A DNA stretch of 56,018 nt, from contig PLGM01000356.1 in the NCBI GenBank assembly GCA_003139795.1, positions 1 through 56,018 on the forward strand, in the 5' to 3' direction. This stretch comes from Acidobacteriaceae bacterium. GTDB taxonomy: Bacteria > Acidobacteriota > Terriglobia > Terriglobales > Acidobacteriaceae. The notes below the pieces were generated by a model. The model saw only the letters and a list, made by a program, of their open reading frames with translations. It did no database searches and had not been told where the DNA came from. A program made the position numbers and the translations under genes. Shown piece by piece: positions 37,719-45,967 of the stretch. How positions within the stretch are numbered: position 1 is the first letter of the stretch; every line of letters begins with the position of its first letter.

Positions 37719-38522
37719 CTAGCTGCGGGTGGGTTTGGCTCCAACGACAATGACCTGGACGCCGAGATCCTTGAGAGTTTGCAGGTCTGCCGGGGAGGCG
37801 CCGGAATCGGTGATGAGTGTCGTCAACTCCGTGACAGGCCCTACGAATGCGAAGCCTTGCTTGCCGAATTTGCTGTGATCGACCAGCGCGATGCGTATCC
37901 TTGCGGCTTTGATGATGGCCTTCTTGATGGTTGCCTCGGCATGGCTAGCCGTGGACATGCCATAGCCGGGATCGATGCCACTGACTCCCAGAAAGGCCTT
38001 ATCGACGCGAATTTCACTGAGCGACCTCTGTGCCCAGACTCCCGACAAATAGAACACATCCCGCTGCAGGTCGCCCCCGATGCACATCACATGGATCTCC
38101 GGATAGCGCTGCAACTGGCAAAGAATAAGCGGGGAATTTGTGACCACCGTCAAGCGATTGCGGTGCTGCAATCTGGAAGCGACCTCCGAGACGGTGGTGC
38201 TCCCTTCCAGAAAGATGGTGTCGCCGTCGAGGATCATCTTCGCGGCCTCGGCCGCGATGGCCTGCTTTTCTTCGCGATTCGTCCGTCCGAGGGTGTCGTA
38301 GGAAGGCTGGAAATTGGTGGTAGGGGACTTGGAGACCGCGCCTCCGTGGGAACGAACAAGCAGCCCCTTGCGTTCGAGATCCGCCAGATCCCGCCTGACC
38401 GTCGCCGCCGTCACTCCAAGGATGTCGATGAGCTCAGAAGCGCTTACGGTGCGCTGCCGCGAAAGGAGTTCGGAGATTCGAAACCGCCGTTCTTCCGCCA
38501 GCAAGGATTGGTCCCTCTTCAT
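37719..38522 (-). CDS. DeoR/GlpR-family transcriptional regulator
   Basis: The 267-residue protein has a normal DeoR layout. A winged helix lies at about residues 10-62 (RRFRISELLSRQRTVSASEL, TAATVRRDLADLERKGLL, RSHGGAV) and a DeoRC effector domain follows (GDTIFLEGSTTVSEVASRL, VTNSPLIL, VDHSKFGKQG, ITDSGAS). It lies between the TonB receptor operon and the M20/aldolase genes, facing the receptor operon, and is the best candidate for the local regulator. The string TTACGCAA occurs seven bases upstream of its start (38529-38536); the same 8-mer and its complement flank the agaS/GH36 promoters, and TTACGATAA occurs before the receptor and M20 genes. Confidence 0.88.
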   Translation of the reverse strand: MKRDQSLLAEERRFRISELLSRQRTVSASELIDILGVTAATVRRDLADLERKGLLVRSHGGAVSKSPTTNFQPSYDTLGRTNREEKQAIAAEAAKMILDGDTIFLEGSTTVSEVASRLQHRNRLTVVTNSPLILCQLQRYPEIHVMCIGGDLQRDVFYLSGVWAQRSLSEIRVDKAFLGVSGIDPGYGMSTASHAEATIKKAIIKAARIRIALVDHSKFGKQGFAFVGPVTELTTLITDSGASPADLQTLKDLGVQVIVVGAKPTRS

Positions 38523-38536
38523 AATAGGTTACGCAA

Positions 38537-39103
38537 TGGTCACGCCGCGCGGACCAGCAGGTTTGCAATCGGCGATAAGGCACGGTTGTGAATCGAAAGC
38601 GGCACTCCTCTCAACCATGAATCTGTACTTTAAAGCAGTGAGGGAAAATCGCGCCTATTGCGCATGCTTTCCGTGGGAGCGCCAGACAAGCCACGGACCG
38701 GTGTGGAAACGACTTGGCGGGCCGCCCCCTGCTGCCTGTCGTCAAGAACCTTTGTCGGCCATTTCGGTTCAATTGGGAGCGAATTGAATTGATTATGCCT
38801 GACCTGCCTCATCCGTGCAATCCGGTTTACGCGGCGTCTATCCCCAAGCGACGAAAGGAAAACCCTGTATGGAGGGCTCCAAAAGCACCTGGGCGAAGTG
38901 TCCTGCACGCTGGCTGAGCAGAAGGAAAACCGAATGGAGGGAGGGCATCCGATGCTGTTCAGGCGGCTTTTATTCCGCTGTTGCCGCTTCCCGATGGGCA
39001 GCGCTATGCGGCTTGACCGGGATCAGCTCCGGCCGCGCAATGGCGGAGCCGGCTTGCCTGGGGCGAGCGCTCCACACAGAGGACAATCCGATAATCTTTC
39101 TGT
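38537..39103. other. Divergent intergenic region, no gene supported
   Basis: The stretch between the deoR-type gene and the M20 leader contains small open frames without ribosome binding sites or recognisable features. I see no RNA gene. Confidence 0.4.
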
Positions 39104-39125
39104 ATGTTTCGTTTTATTACGATAA
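39104..39125 (+). promoter_or_regulatory. Candidate DeoR-type operator before the M20 gene
   Basis: ATGTTTCGTTTTATTACGATAA combines a TTTCGTTTT string, typical of AgaR/GlpR-like operators, with TTACGATAA (39117-39125), which also occurs at 37319-37327 in the TonB receptor promoter. It lies about 60 bp upstream of the first start codon of this unit. Confidence 0.4.
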
Positions 39126-39184
39126 AGTGGAGGCGTGGTTCTGATCAAAGTCATCGGAGATATTCACAAGGAGATATTCGCAGT

Positions 39185-39223
39185 ATGTTTTGTGATCCGG
39201 CATCCCAAGGCGGCCCTCAATGA
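39185..39223 (+). CDS. 12-codon leader ORF overlapping the M20 start
   Basis: ATG at 39185, with AAGGAG at 39168-39173, opens a 12-codon frame (MFCDPASQGGPQ) whose TGA overlaps the M20 start as ATGA (39220-39223). The M20 gene itself has only a weak ribosome binding site (AAGGCGG). Translational coupling through this leader is therefore likely. A cloning or sequencing frameshift that split the real N-terminus is the alternative. Confidence 0.4.
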   Translation: MFCDPASQGGPQ

Positions 39224-40509
39224 GCCGCAGCGCGGCGCGCGACGCGCGCAAGCTCATCCGCCCGCTCCATGGCGACCTGAAGCGCCTGCTGCAGCAACTG
39301 GTCCGGACCAATAGTGTGGCCATCCCGCCCGGCGGAGATGAAACGCCCTCCCAACTGGTGCTGCAACGCTTCTTCCGGGACCAGGGCGTGGGCGCCCATC
39401 TCTATGCCACGGAGTTCATCGAAAAGTCAGGGAATCCGCTGGTGCGGAAGAACCGCTCGTATCGTGGACGCAAGAACCTGAGCACCAGGCTGAGCGGGAC
39501 GGGGCGCGGCAAGAGCCTGCTGCTCAATGGCCACATGGATACGGTGCCGGCGGGGAAAACGCCATGGTCCCGCTCGCCGTGGTCGGGCGTCTACCAAGGC
39601 GGCCGCGTTCACGGCCTGGGATCCTTCGATATGAAGGGCGGCCTCGTGGCCAATGCTGCTGTGATTTGCGCACTGAAAAAGAGTGGCATAAGAACCGGCG
39701 GCGACATCCTCTTCGAATCGGTGGTGGATGAGGAGTGGGGCGGAAGCGGCGGGACCATTGCGGCCCGTCTCCGGGAAGGCGGCGCCGATGCCTGCATCAT
39801 TCCCGAGGGGACGCAGCTGGATATCTACAGGGCAACCAGGGGTGGATTTGTGGTGGACCTGTCGGTGGACGCAGGAGATCCTGCCGCTTATTTCTCCACG
39901 GCCGAAGTGGTGAGTCCGGCGATTCCATGCGGGCGTCTTCTGGGGTGGGTTGAGGCCAGCGCGAAGCAGCGCGCCCAGGTCAGGCCGCGAGGCGCATACG
40001 CCGCCTTCTCCGACCCTGTGCCGGTCCAGGTCCTGGCGGTCCAGGCGAATCTGCTCGATCCGGATATTCCGTTGAGCGTGCCTTCCCGGGCGACCCTGCG
40101 GGTGTACTTTCAATTCCTGCCGGAAGAGGATGTCGATGCCGTGATCCAGGGCATCAAGGATGCGCTTCAGCAATTCCAGGCCAACGATCCGTTCTTCCGC
40201 AAGTATCCGATTCAGTGGACGCCCCTGATTGGAGCGCCGCTCCTGGGCCACGAGTTGCCTGCGGATCATGCCTGGACCCGCTGCATGGCCGAGAGTGCCG
40301 CCGCGGTGCTCCAGCGCAAGCCGGTGATCACGGCAGCACCGTATCCATGCGATGCCGGGCTGATGCATCGCGACTTCGGCATTCCCACACTCCTGTTCGG
40401 ACCCTGCGGAGCGGGCGCGCACAACCCGGATGAATATGTCGTATTCGACTCCGTGCTGCGGACTGCGGAGGTATTGCTGACGGCCGCCCTGGCGTGGGCC
40501 AACGGATAA
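39220..40509 (+). CDS. M20-family metallo-amidohydrolase (ArgE/DapE/CPG2 type)
   Basis: The 429-residue cytoplasmic protein shows all M20 metal-site motifs: NGHMDTVP (His105, Asp107), SFDMKGG (Asp137), VVDEEWGGSG (Glu171, Glu172), a PEGT loop and GAGAHNPDE near the end. M20 enzymes hydrolyse N-acyl or peptide bonds; ArgE and DapE remove acetyl or succinyl groups from amino acids. No gene here makes amino acids. It lies instead between a sugar regulator and a sugar operon, and converges on an amino-acid-type permease. Removal of an acyl group from an imported conjugate or from an N-acetylated sugar is possible but unproven. Its start is coupled to a 12-codon leader ORF. Confidence 0.85.
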   Translation: MSRSAARDARKLIRPLHGDLKRLLQQLVRTNSVAIPPGGDETPSQLVLQRFFRDQGVGAHLYATEFIEKSGNPLVRKNRSYRGRKNLSTRLSGTGRGKSLLLNGHMDTVPAGKTPWSRSPWSGVYQGGRVHGLGSFDMKGGLVANAAVICALKKSGIRTGGDILFESVVDEEWGGSGGTIAARLREGGADACIIPEGTQLDIYRATRGGFVVDLSVDAGDPAAYFSTAEVVSPAIPCGRLLGWVEASAKQRAQVRPRGAYAAFSDPVPVQVLAVQANLLDPDIPLSVPSRATLRVYFQFLPEEDVDAVIQGIKDALQQFQANDPFFRKYPIQWTPLIGAPLLGHELPADHAWTRCMAESAAAVLQRKPVITAAPYPCDAGLMHRDFGIPTLLFGPCGAGAHNPDEYVVFDSVLRTAEVLLTAALAWANG

Positions 40510-40665
40510 TTGGGCGGGAGTGGATTTCCTATTGGTGTCAACCGAAGGCACATGAAAGTCCGCGGCTGTTCTCAGCGAACAGCCGTGCGCAGCGCCGGTC
40601 GAGAAGCGCTCACGATCCGCTGCTGCGCGTCGACCGTTTGTCAGCGCGGTCTGGCGGCTCCTCAC

Positions 40666-42015
40666 TCACTGCGGAAGCTCCAGCGCTGCACCAGCCGTTC
40701 TTTTCCGCATAACGAAGTAGAGCAGTAGTCCGACGGCGATCCATGCGGCGCCGAGCAGTTTGGCGTCGCGATTGAGGTTGAGCCAGATGAATGTACATAT
40801 AAGAATGCCGCAGAGCGGGGCCAATGCCGGCAACGCGACCTTTTCCTGCGAGCGGAACTTGTAGTGAATGAGCGCGGCCGCATTCACCCCGATGAAGGCG
40901 ATAAACGCGCCGAAGTTCAGCAGCTCCGCGCCCCTTTCGAAGGTCAACAGAAAGGTGCCGAGCAACGTCACGGCTCCCAGCAGCAGCACGTTGTTGCGCG
41001 GGATTCTCGTCTTGGGGCTCACCACGCCGAAAAACCGCCTGGGAAGCGCATCCGCGCGCCCCATTCCATACAGGAGGCGCGCCGCGCCGAACTGTGCCGC
41101 AATGCCGGAGCCCATATTCGCGATCAGCAGCGTTGCATTCAGCAATTGGAAGAGGAAGTTGCCGCCCACGCGAAGGGCAACTTGCACAAAGGCGGTATTG
41201 ACCATCGAGGCAGGGAATGGGGTGCGTCCCGGCCATACAAGCTGCGCGAGATACACTTCGATGGCGGACAGTACCCCGATGGCAAAGCAGGTAAAAACCG
41301 TAGCCAGCAGAATGTTGCGGCGAGGGTTCTCTACTTCTTCCGACATCGTCGAGATGCCGTCGAAACCGATATAGGTCAGCACGGCGATCGAGGCGCCGTG
41401 GAACAGGCGGCCGGGAGCGAAGGTGGCAGGATCGTAAAACGGCAGCAGCCACTGGCCTCCTACGGGCCGCGCCGCCAAGGCTATGTAACGTATCGCGTCG
41501 GCGATGAAGACGACCACAACAATGCTCATGCCGAGAGCCAGCAGAGCGTTCACGCGGCTTGAGGTTTGCACGCCGAACAGATTGAGGCCGGTGAACACAA
41601 GAACAAAAGCCAGGGCCCAGGCGGCATAGGGAATCTGCGGCAGGATGTTCTGCGCCGCGGCGCTGCACCAGATGGCGCAGATAATGGGATTCAGCATGTA
41701 ATCCATGAGCATGGACCAGCCCACCACATATCCGGCGAGCGGGTGAATCTCCTTGCCTACATAGGTGTAAGCCGATCCCGCGCTGGGATAGACGCGCGCC
41801 ATCCTGCCGTAGCTCACGGCCGTGAACAGCATGGCGACCATGGCGATCAGGATGGTGGTCACAACATGTCCCCGGGCGGCATTGCTGACCACGCCATAGA
41901 TGCTCATGGGCGCAGTGGGCTGAATGATGATGATGCCGTAGAGAATCAGGTGGTGAAGCTTCAGCGTGCGCCGAAGCCCGGGAACAGGCAGGTCACGATC
42001 TGCGGTGACGTCCAT
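40666..42015 (-). CDS. APC-superfamily amino acid/amine permease
   Basis: The 449-residue protein has about twelve membrane helices and APC hallmarks: PMSIYGVVSNAARGH in helix 1, VSYGRMARVYPSAGSAYTYVG, GVQTSSRVNALLALG, and YIGFDGISTMSEEVENPRRN, the loop typical of the amino acid-polyamine family. It imports amino acids or related compounds with a cation. It is the only gene of the 37.7-47.4 kb block on the minus strand apart from deoR, converging with M20 and diverging from the aldolase operon. With M20 it could import and hydrolyse an acylated amino compound; this is inference from position. Confidence 0.85.
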   Translation of the reverse strand: MDVTADRDLPVPGLRRTLKLHHLILYGIIIIQPTAPMSIYGVVSNAARGHVVTTILIAMVAMLFTAVSYGRMARVYPSAGSAYTYVGKEIHPLAGYVVGWSMLMDYMLNPIICAIWCSAAAQNILPQIPYAAWALAFVLVFTGLNLFGVQTSSRVNALLALGMSIVVVVFIADAIRYIALAARPVGGQWLLPFYDPATFAPGRLFHGASIAVLTYIGFDGISTMSEEVENPRRNILLATVFTCFAIGVLSAIEVYLAQLVWPGRTPFPASMVNTAFVQVALRVGGNFLFQLLNATLLIANMGSGIAAQFGAARLLYGMGRADALPRRFFGVVSPKTRIPRNNVLLLGAVTLLGTFLLTFERGAELLNFGAFIAFIGVNAAALIHYKFRSQEKVALPALAPLCGILICTFIWLNLNRDAKLLGAAWIAVGLLLYFVMRKRTAGAALELPQ

Positions 42016-42127
42016 GCTTGGGAAGTCCTCTCTTGCTTCTGCGTTGCTTGATGGATTAAGGAAGACTTGGAAGTTTCAGGGCGGCAAATCCGTACTCGCG
42101 CAGAAACCAGTCCCGGCAATCGTAGTT

Positions 42128-42141
42128 GCGAAATGTTTCGC
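42128..42141. promoter_or_regulatory. Perfect palindrome in the permease/aldolase divergent region
   Basis: GCGAAATGTTTCGC is a perfect 6-bp inverted repeat with a 2-bp centre. A close relative, TTGCGAAGTGTTTCG, lies just after the agaS -10 box (52111-52125). It is a candidate operator for the divergent permease and aldolase genes. The rest of 42016-42417 shows no gene. Confidence 0.35.
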
Positions 42142-42417
42142 TTCCCCGAGTCGATGGAGCGAGATTCTCCCGGTTCCACATCTTCCCGGCCCTGGTTTAC
42201 GGGCAGAATCGGACAGGACGCCGGAAGTTAGTAGTTTTACCATCTGTTCCGGTTGCAGCGCAATTCCGGAACCTCGTTTCGGCCTCTCTCGCGGCGCCAG
42301 GTTGAGGAAGTTTCAACCCTCGCGTGACCCTTATCCGGTCCGCGTTGCCATGAGGCGCGAGCGAGGGAAATTGTGCATGCAATCGCTCATAACATAACAT
42401 TTTCGATCATAAACGAA

Positions 42418-42446
42418 TTGACAGACGGCTCTCCTCCAGATACTCT
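42418..42446 (+). promoter_or_regulatory. Promoter of the aldolase-kinase-isomerase operon
   Basis: TTGACA (42418-42423), a 17-base spacer and TACTCT (42441-42446) predict a start near 42453, a short leader and then GGAGGGG before the TTG start codon. Directly upstream, TTCG and CGAA flank ATCATAAA as a short inverted repeat. Confidence 0.5.
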
Positions 42447-42479
42447 TAGGCGAAATGACAGGCGTGGAGGGGTAGGGTT

Positions 42480-43274
42480 TTGAGCGATTTTGGGAAGAAG
42501 ATACGGCTCAACCGGATTCTCAACGAGCCGGGGCGCGGTACCCTGGTGGTGGCTTTCGATCATGCTCTGGTAGTCGGCCCAATTCCGGGAACGGAAGATG
42601 CGTGCGGCCAGATTTCCCGCTTTGTGGAAGCCCGTGTGGACGCTTTGCTGCTGAACCTTGGCCTGATTCAACGCTGCAACGCCTGCTTTCCCCGCGCGGC
42701 AACACCGGGGATTATCGCCAGAATCGACTGGACGACCATCTGGAATTCGCTCAGCCAGGGTGAGCATGGCGTGATGCGCAGTTGCGTGCTGGGGAGCGCG
42801 GAAGATGCGTTGCGGCTAGGCGCGGACGCCGTCCTCAGCTACCTTGTAGTGGGGACGGGCGATGCTGATTTCGAAGCCAACGAGATTGCTCGCAATGCGC
42901 AGCTTGCGCGCGAATGTGAGCGGTTGGGCATTCCCTTGATCATCGAGACGCTGGCGCGCGGTAAAGAGGTGCAGAACCCCGCCGATCCGCAATGGATCAA
43001 GAGGCATACGCGGATTGCGACGGAGCTGGGAGCCGATGTCATCAAGACCGACTACGCCGGCAGTGTTGCGAGCATGCGCGAGGTGGTAGAGGGCTGTCCG
43101 CTTCCCATCCTGGTTCTCGGCGGGAGCCGGAACGATGGGGCGATGGATGTGGTTCGGGGCGTCATGGAGGCTGGAGCCGCGGGGGTCTTCTTCGGGCGCA
43201 ATGTTTTCCAGTCCCAGGACATGGCGGGATTTCTGAGGCAGGCACGCGGCATTCTCAACGGAGACGCGAAATGA
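42480..43274 (+). CDS. DhnA/LsrF-type class I aldolase
   Basis: The start is TTG 42480 with GGAGGGG just upstream. The 264-residue protein is a TIM barrel of the DeoC/LacD/DhnA aldolase superfamily: VVAFDHALVVGP near residue 22, the Schiff-base lysine in GADVIKTDYAG (Lys189), VLGGSRNDG and GAAGVFFGRNVFQ at the phosphate-binding end. Relatives are class I fructose-bisphosphate aldolases and LsrF, which acts on phosphorylated AI-2. Here it should cleave the ketose phosphate made by the downstream isomerase and kinase. It overlaps the next gene by ATGA, so the operon is translationally coupled. The exact substrate is unknown. Confidence 0.85.
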   Translation: MSDFGKKIRLNRILNEPGRGTLVVAFDHALVVGPIPGTEDACGQISRFVEARVDALLLNLGLIQRCNACFPRAATPGIIARIDWTTIWNSLSQGEHGVMRSCVLGSAEDALRLGADAVLSYLVVGTGDADFEANEIARNAQLARECERLGIPLIIETLARGKEVQNPADPQWIKRHTRIATELGADVIKTDYAGSVASMREVVEGCPLPILVLGGSRNDGAMDVVRGVMEAGAAGVFFGRNVFQSQDMAGFLRQARGILNGDAK

Positions 43275-44461
43275 GCTTCGTTCCTGTGGAACACGTGCCG
43301 GACGTTCTGGATGGACGCGCGGGCTTTTGCCTGCGCGGAGAGTGGGGACATCTCTCGGCAGTTCTGGGCGGAGGACACATTTGCCAACTGGTGAAGCGGA
43401 GCCATCCGGAGCTGAATCCGCTGTGGCGCCCGCAATGGCAAACGATCGATCCGGAGCGATTTTCTCCGCACAGCGACGAAGACAGGTTCGGCGCTCCGCC
43501 CGATGGGCGGCTGCTTGCCGGCATTGCCGGACACAGCCTCAGCTTCGACTATTTTGGGCCGCCCTCGCAGGAAGAGATGGCTGCGGGCCTGAGCACCCAT
43601 GGAGAGGCGCCCGCAGTACGCTGGCAGATCTTTCGTGAGTTTCAAGAAGGCCGGCCGGGGGTCGAATACGGCGCCGAGTTGCCGGTCGCGCAGATTGATT
43701 TCAGGCGAACCCTGCGCATCGATCCGGAACACCCGGTGGTGTATTGCGAAGAAAAGGCGCGCAACCTGGGCCGTGCCGATCGCCCTATCTCCTGGACCGA
43801 GCACGTCACCATTGGGCCGCCGTTTCTGGCTTGCGGAGATACCTTGGTCGATATGCCGGCAACGCGGGCCAAGGTGAACCCTGCCAGCTACAGCGACGCC
43901 ATGATGATCACTCCGGATGCCGACTTCCAGTGGCCGCAGGCTCCGCTCCAGGGCGGCGGTTTTCACGATTTGAGAACCACTCCCGATGGCTGCTATTTGC
44001 GGTACACGGCGCAACTGCTCGATCCCAGCCGCGCCATGGGGTACACGGCGATCGCCAATCCCAGCGCAGGACTGCTGCTCGTTTATGTCTTCCGGCGCAC
44101 GGATTTTCCCTGGGTGGGCAATTGGGAAGAACGCTTCTACCTGAAGACCGCTCCCTGGGGTGGAAAGACCTTTTGCCGGGGCATTGAGTTCAGCTCCACC
44201 CCGCTCGCGGTTCCCAAGCGGCAGACGGTTTCTCAAGGGCCGCTGTTCAATGAATCGACTTACCGCTGGCTTCCCGCTCTCTCTGAAACCACGGTCCGTT
44301 ATATGACGCTGCTGGTCGACATTCCTGCGGATTTCCAGGGAGTCGAGGACGTTTCGGTCGAAGCTGCCCGGATCGTCATCCGCGAAGCCGGCAATGGCAA
44401 GACCTATTCCCTTCCCGCCGACGGTTCATTCCTGAGGGGAGAAGCTGCCGGACTGCGATGA
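43271..44461 (+). CDS. Galactose-mutarotase-like sugar-binding protein
   Basis: The true start is ATG 43271, overlapping the aldolase stop as ATGA; the longer upstream frame is an overlap artefact. The 396-residue protein has the beta-sandwich pattern of aldose-epimerase-like proteins: CLRGEWGHLSAVLGGGHICQL, VYCEEKARNLGRADRPISWTEHVTIGPPFL and PWVGNWEERFYLK. His in WTEHVTIGPPF is a candidate catalytic residue by analogy. Such proteins interconvert anomers of the sugar or sugar phosphate handled by the operon. Its stop overlaps the kinase start by ATGA. No signal peptide is present, so the protein is cytoplasmic. Confidence 0.7.
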   Translation: MSFVPVEHVPDVLDGRAGFCLRGEWGHLSAVLGGGHICQLVKRSHPELNPLWRPQWQTIDPERFSPHSDEDRFGAPPDGRLLAGIAGHSLSFDYFGPPSQEEMAAGLSTHGEAPAVRWQIFREFQEGRPGVEYGAELPVAQIDFRRTLRIDPEHPVVYCEEKARNLGRADRPISWTEHVTIGPPFLACGDTLVDMPATRAKVNPASYSDAMMITPDADFQWPQAPLQGGGFHDLRTTPDGCYLRYTAQLLDPSRAMGYTAIANPSAGLLLVYVFRRTDFPWVGNWEERFYLKTAPWGGKTFCRGIEFSSTPLAVPKRQTVSQGPLFNESTYRWLPALSETTVRYMTLLVDIPADFQGVEDVSVEAARIVIREAGNGKTYSLPADGSFLRGEAAGLR

Positions 44462-45954
44462 GTTTTCTCTCCATCGACGTGGGATCGAGCCGCTGCAAGG
44501 CGGCCATCTTCTCCTCTTCTGGAGAGATGCAGGCCATGCGTTCCGCCGCCTATGCGCCGCACTGTCCCCGGCCAGGCTTCGCCGAACTGAAGGCCAGCAC
44601 TTTTCTCAATGTCGTCATGGCTCTCGCAAAGGAGCTGGCCTGCATTCCGGCAAGCGAAGCCGTCCAGGCGGTCTGCTTCAGTTCGCATGGTGAGACCGTG
44701 ATTCCTGTCTCCGCGGCGGGACAAGCTCTCGGCCCGGCGATTCTGAACATGGATGTGCGCGCCACCAGGGAAGCGGCCTGGACGGAGGACGAAATTGGGC
44801 GCAGGCAGCTTTTTATGCTGACCGGACATACCAGCCACGCCATGTATCCCATCCCCAAGCTCCTATGGTTGCGCAGCCATGCCCCGGAGATATTCAATGC
44901 CGCCGGCAGCTTCCAGAGCGTCACCAGTTTTCTGCTGCTCCAGCTGGGCCTTCCTCCGTTGGTCGACTACTCGCACGCATCGCGCTTTATGGCCTTCGAT
45001 GTAAACCGCCATATCTGGTCCAAGGATTTGCTTCGCCTGGTGCGGATATCGCCGCAGGCTCTGCCCCTTCCCGTGCAGGCCGGCACAGTGGCGGGAAAAC
45101 TGGACAGCACCGCGGCCGCCATGCTGGGGGTTGCCGCCGGCACTCCGGTGGTGGTGGGTGGACACGATCAGGTGATTGGAGCCGTTGGACTCGGCGTGAT
45201 TGAAGCGGGACGAGCCGCGGGCTCGCTGGGGACGTATGAATGTATCACGGTCGCCTCCGATCGCTTGCACCTGAATGACGCTGCACTGGACGCCAGCCTC
45301 AACTCCTATCCAAGTGCCGTTCCCGGCCAGTTCGTCACCATCGCCTACTTCCCCGGCGGCATCATGATGCAATGGCTCGCAAACCTTCTCCATGGACCAG
45401 GGAAGGGGGAAGAGGAATACCATTTTGGGGGCCTGGAATCGGCGGCTCCCGATGGTCCCACAGGCCTGCTGATTACGCCCCACTTGATCGGCAGTTGCAA
45501 CCCCGAGTTCGACGCGCAGGCACGCGCAGCCATCAGCGGCCTTACCTTCGACAGCACGCGCTCTCACCTGTACAAGGGAATTCTGGAAGGCATCGCCGCG
45601 GAGCTGGCGATCGTTACCGAGTGCCTCGAGAATGCCGGCTCCAGATTCAGCGACATCAATGTTTTCGGCGGCGGAGTACGCTCCTCGCTGGGGCTGCGAT
45701 TGCGCGCCGCGTTCACGCACAAGCAACTGCACATCATGAGTTGCCAGGAATCGGTTTGCCTCGGCGGAGCTATGCTGGCCTGCGTTGCGGTGGGCATCCA
45801 TCCCGATCTCAAGTCCGCCGCACAGGCCATGGTGCGCGAGCAGGAATGCGTTCCAGACGATCCGCTCCTCGCCGAACAATACCGGCCGCAAATCGAAAGT
45901 TATCGCCAGTTGCGTTCCATGCTGGTGCATCGCCACAATCAACAAAACCCGTAG
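44458..45954 (+). CDS. FGGY-family carbohydrate kinase
   Basis: The 498-residue protein has both FGGY domains: the N-terminal ATPase motif FLSIDVGSSRCKAAIF, the sugar-contact region SSHGETVIP and NMDVRATREAAW, and the catalytic base in VVGGHDQVIGAVG (Asp237). The C-terminal lobe contains INVFGGGVRSSLGLRLRAA. FGGY kinases phosphorylate xylulose, fuculose, rhamnulose, glycerol or AI-2. With an isomerase after it and a class I aldolase before it, phosphorylation of a ketose at C1 is the simplest reading. It starts inside the stop of the mutarotase-like gene (ATGA) and ends 13 bp before the isomerase start. Confidence 0.9.
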   Translation: MSFLSIDVGSSRCKAAIFSSSGEMQAMRSAAYAPHCPRPGFAELKASTFLNVVMALAKELACIPASEAVQAVCFSSHGETVIPVSAAGQALGPAILNMDVRATREAAWTEDEIGRRQLFMLTGHTSHAMYPIPKLLWLRSHAPEIFNAAGSFQSVTSFLLLQLGLPPLVDYSHASRFMAFDVNRHIWSKDLLRLVRISPQALPLPVQAGTVAGKLDSTAAAMLGVAAGTPVVVGGHDQVIGAVGLGVIEAGRAAGSLGTYECITVASDRLHLNDAALDASLNSYPSAVPGQFVTIAYFPGGIMMQWLANLLHGPGKGEEEYHFGGLESAAPDGPTGLLITPHLIGSCNPEFDAQARAAISGLTFDSTRSHLYKGILEGIAAELAIVTECLENAGSRFSDINVFGGGVRSSLGLRLRAAFTHKQLHIMSCQESVCLGGAMLACVAVGIHPDLKSAAQAMVREQECVPDDPLLAEQYRPQIESYRQLRSMLVHRHNQQNP

Positions 45955-45967
45955 CAGGAGAGTAATC

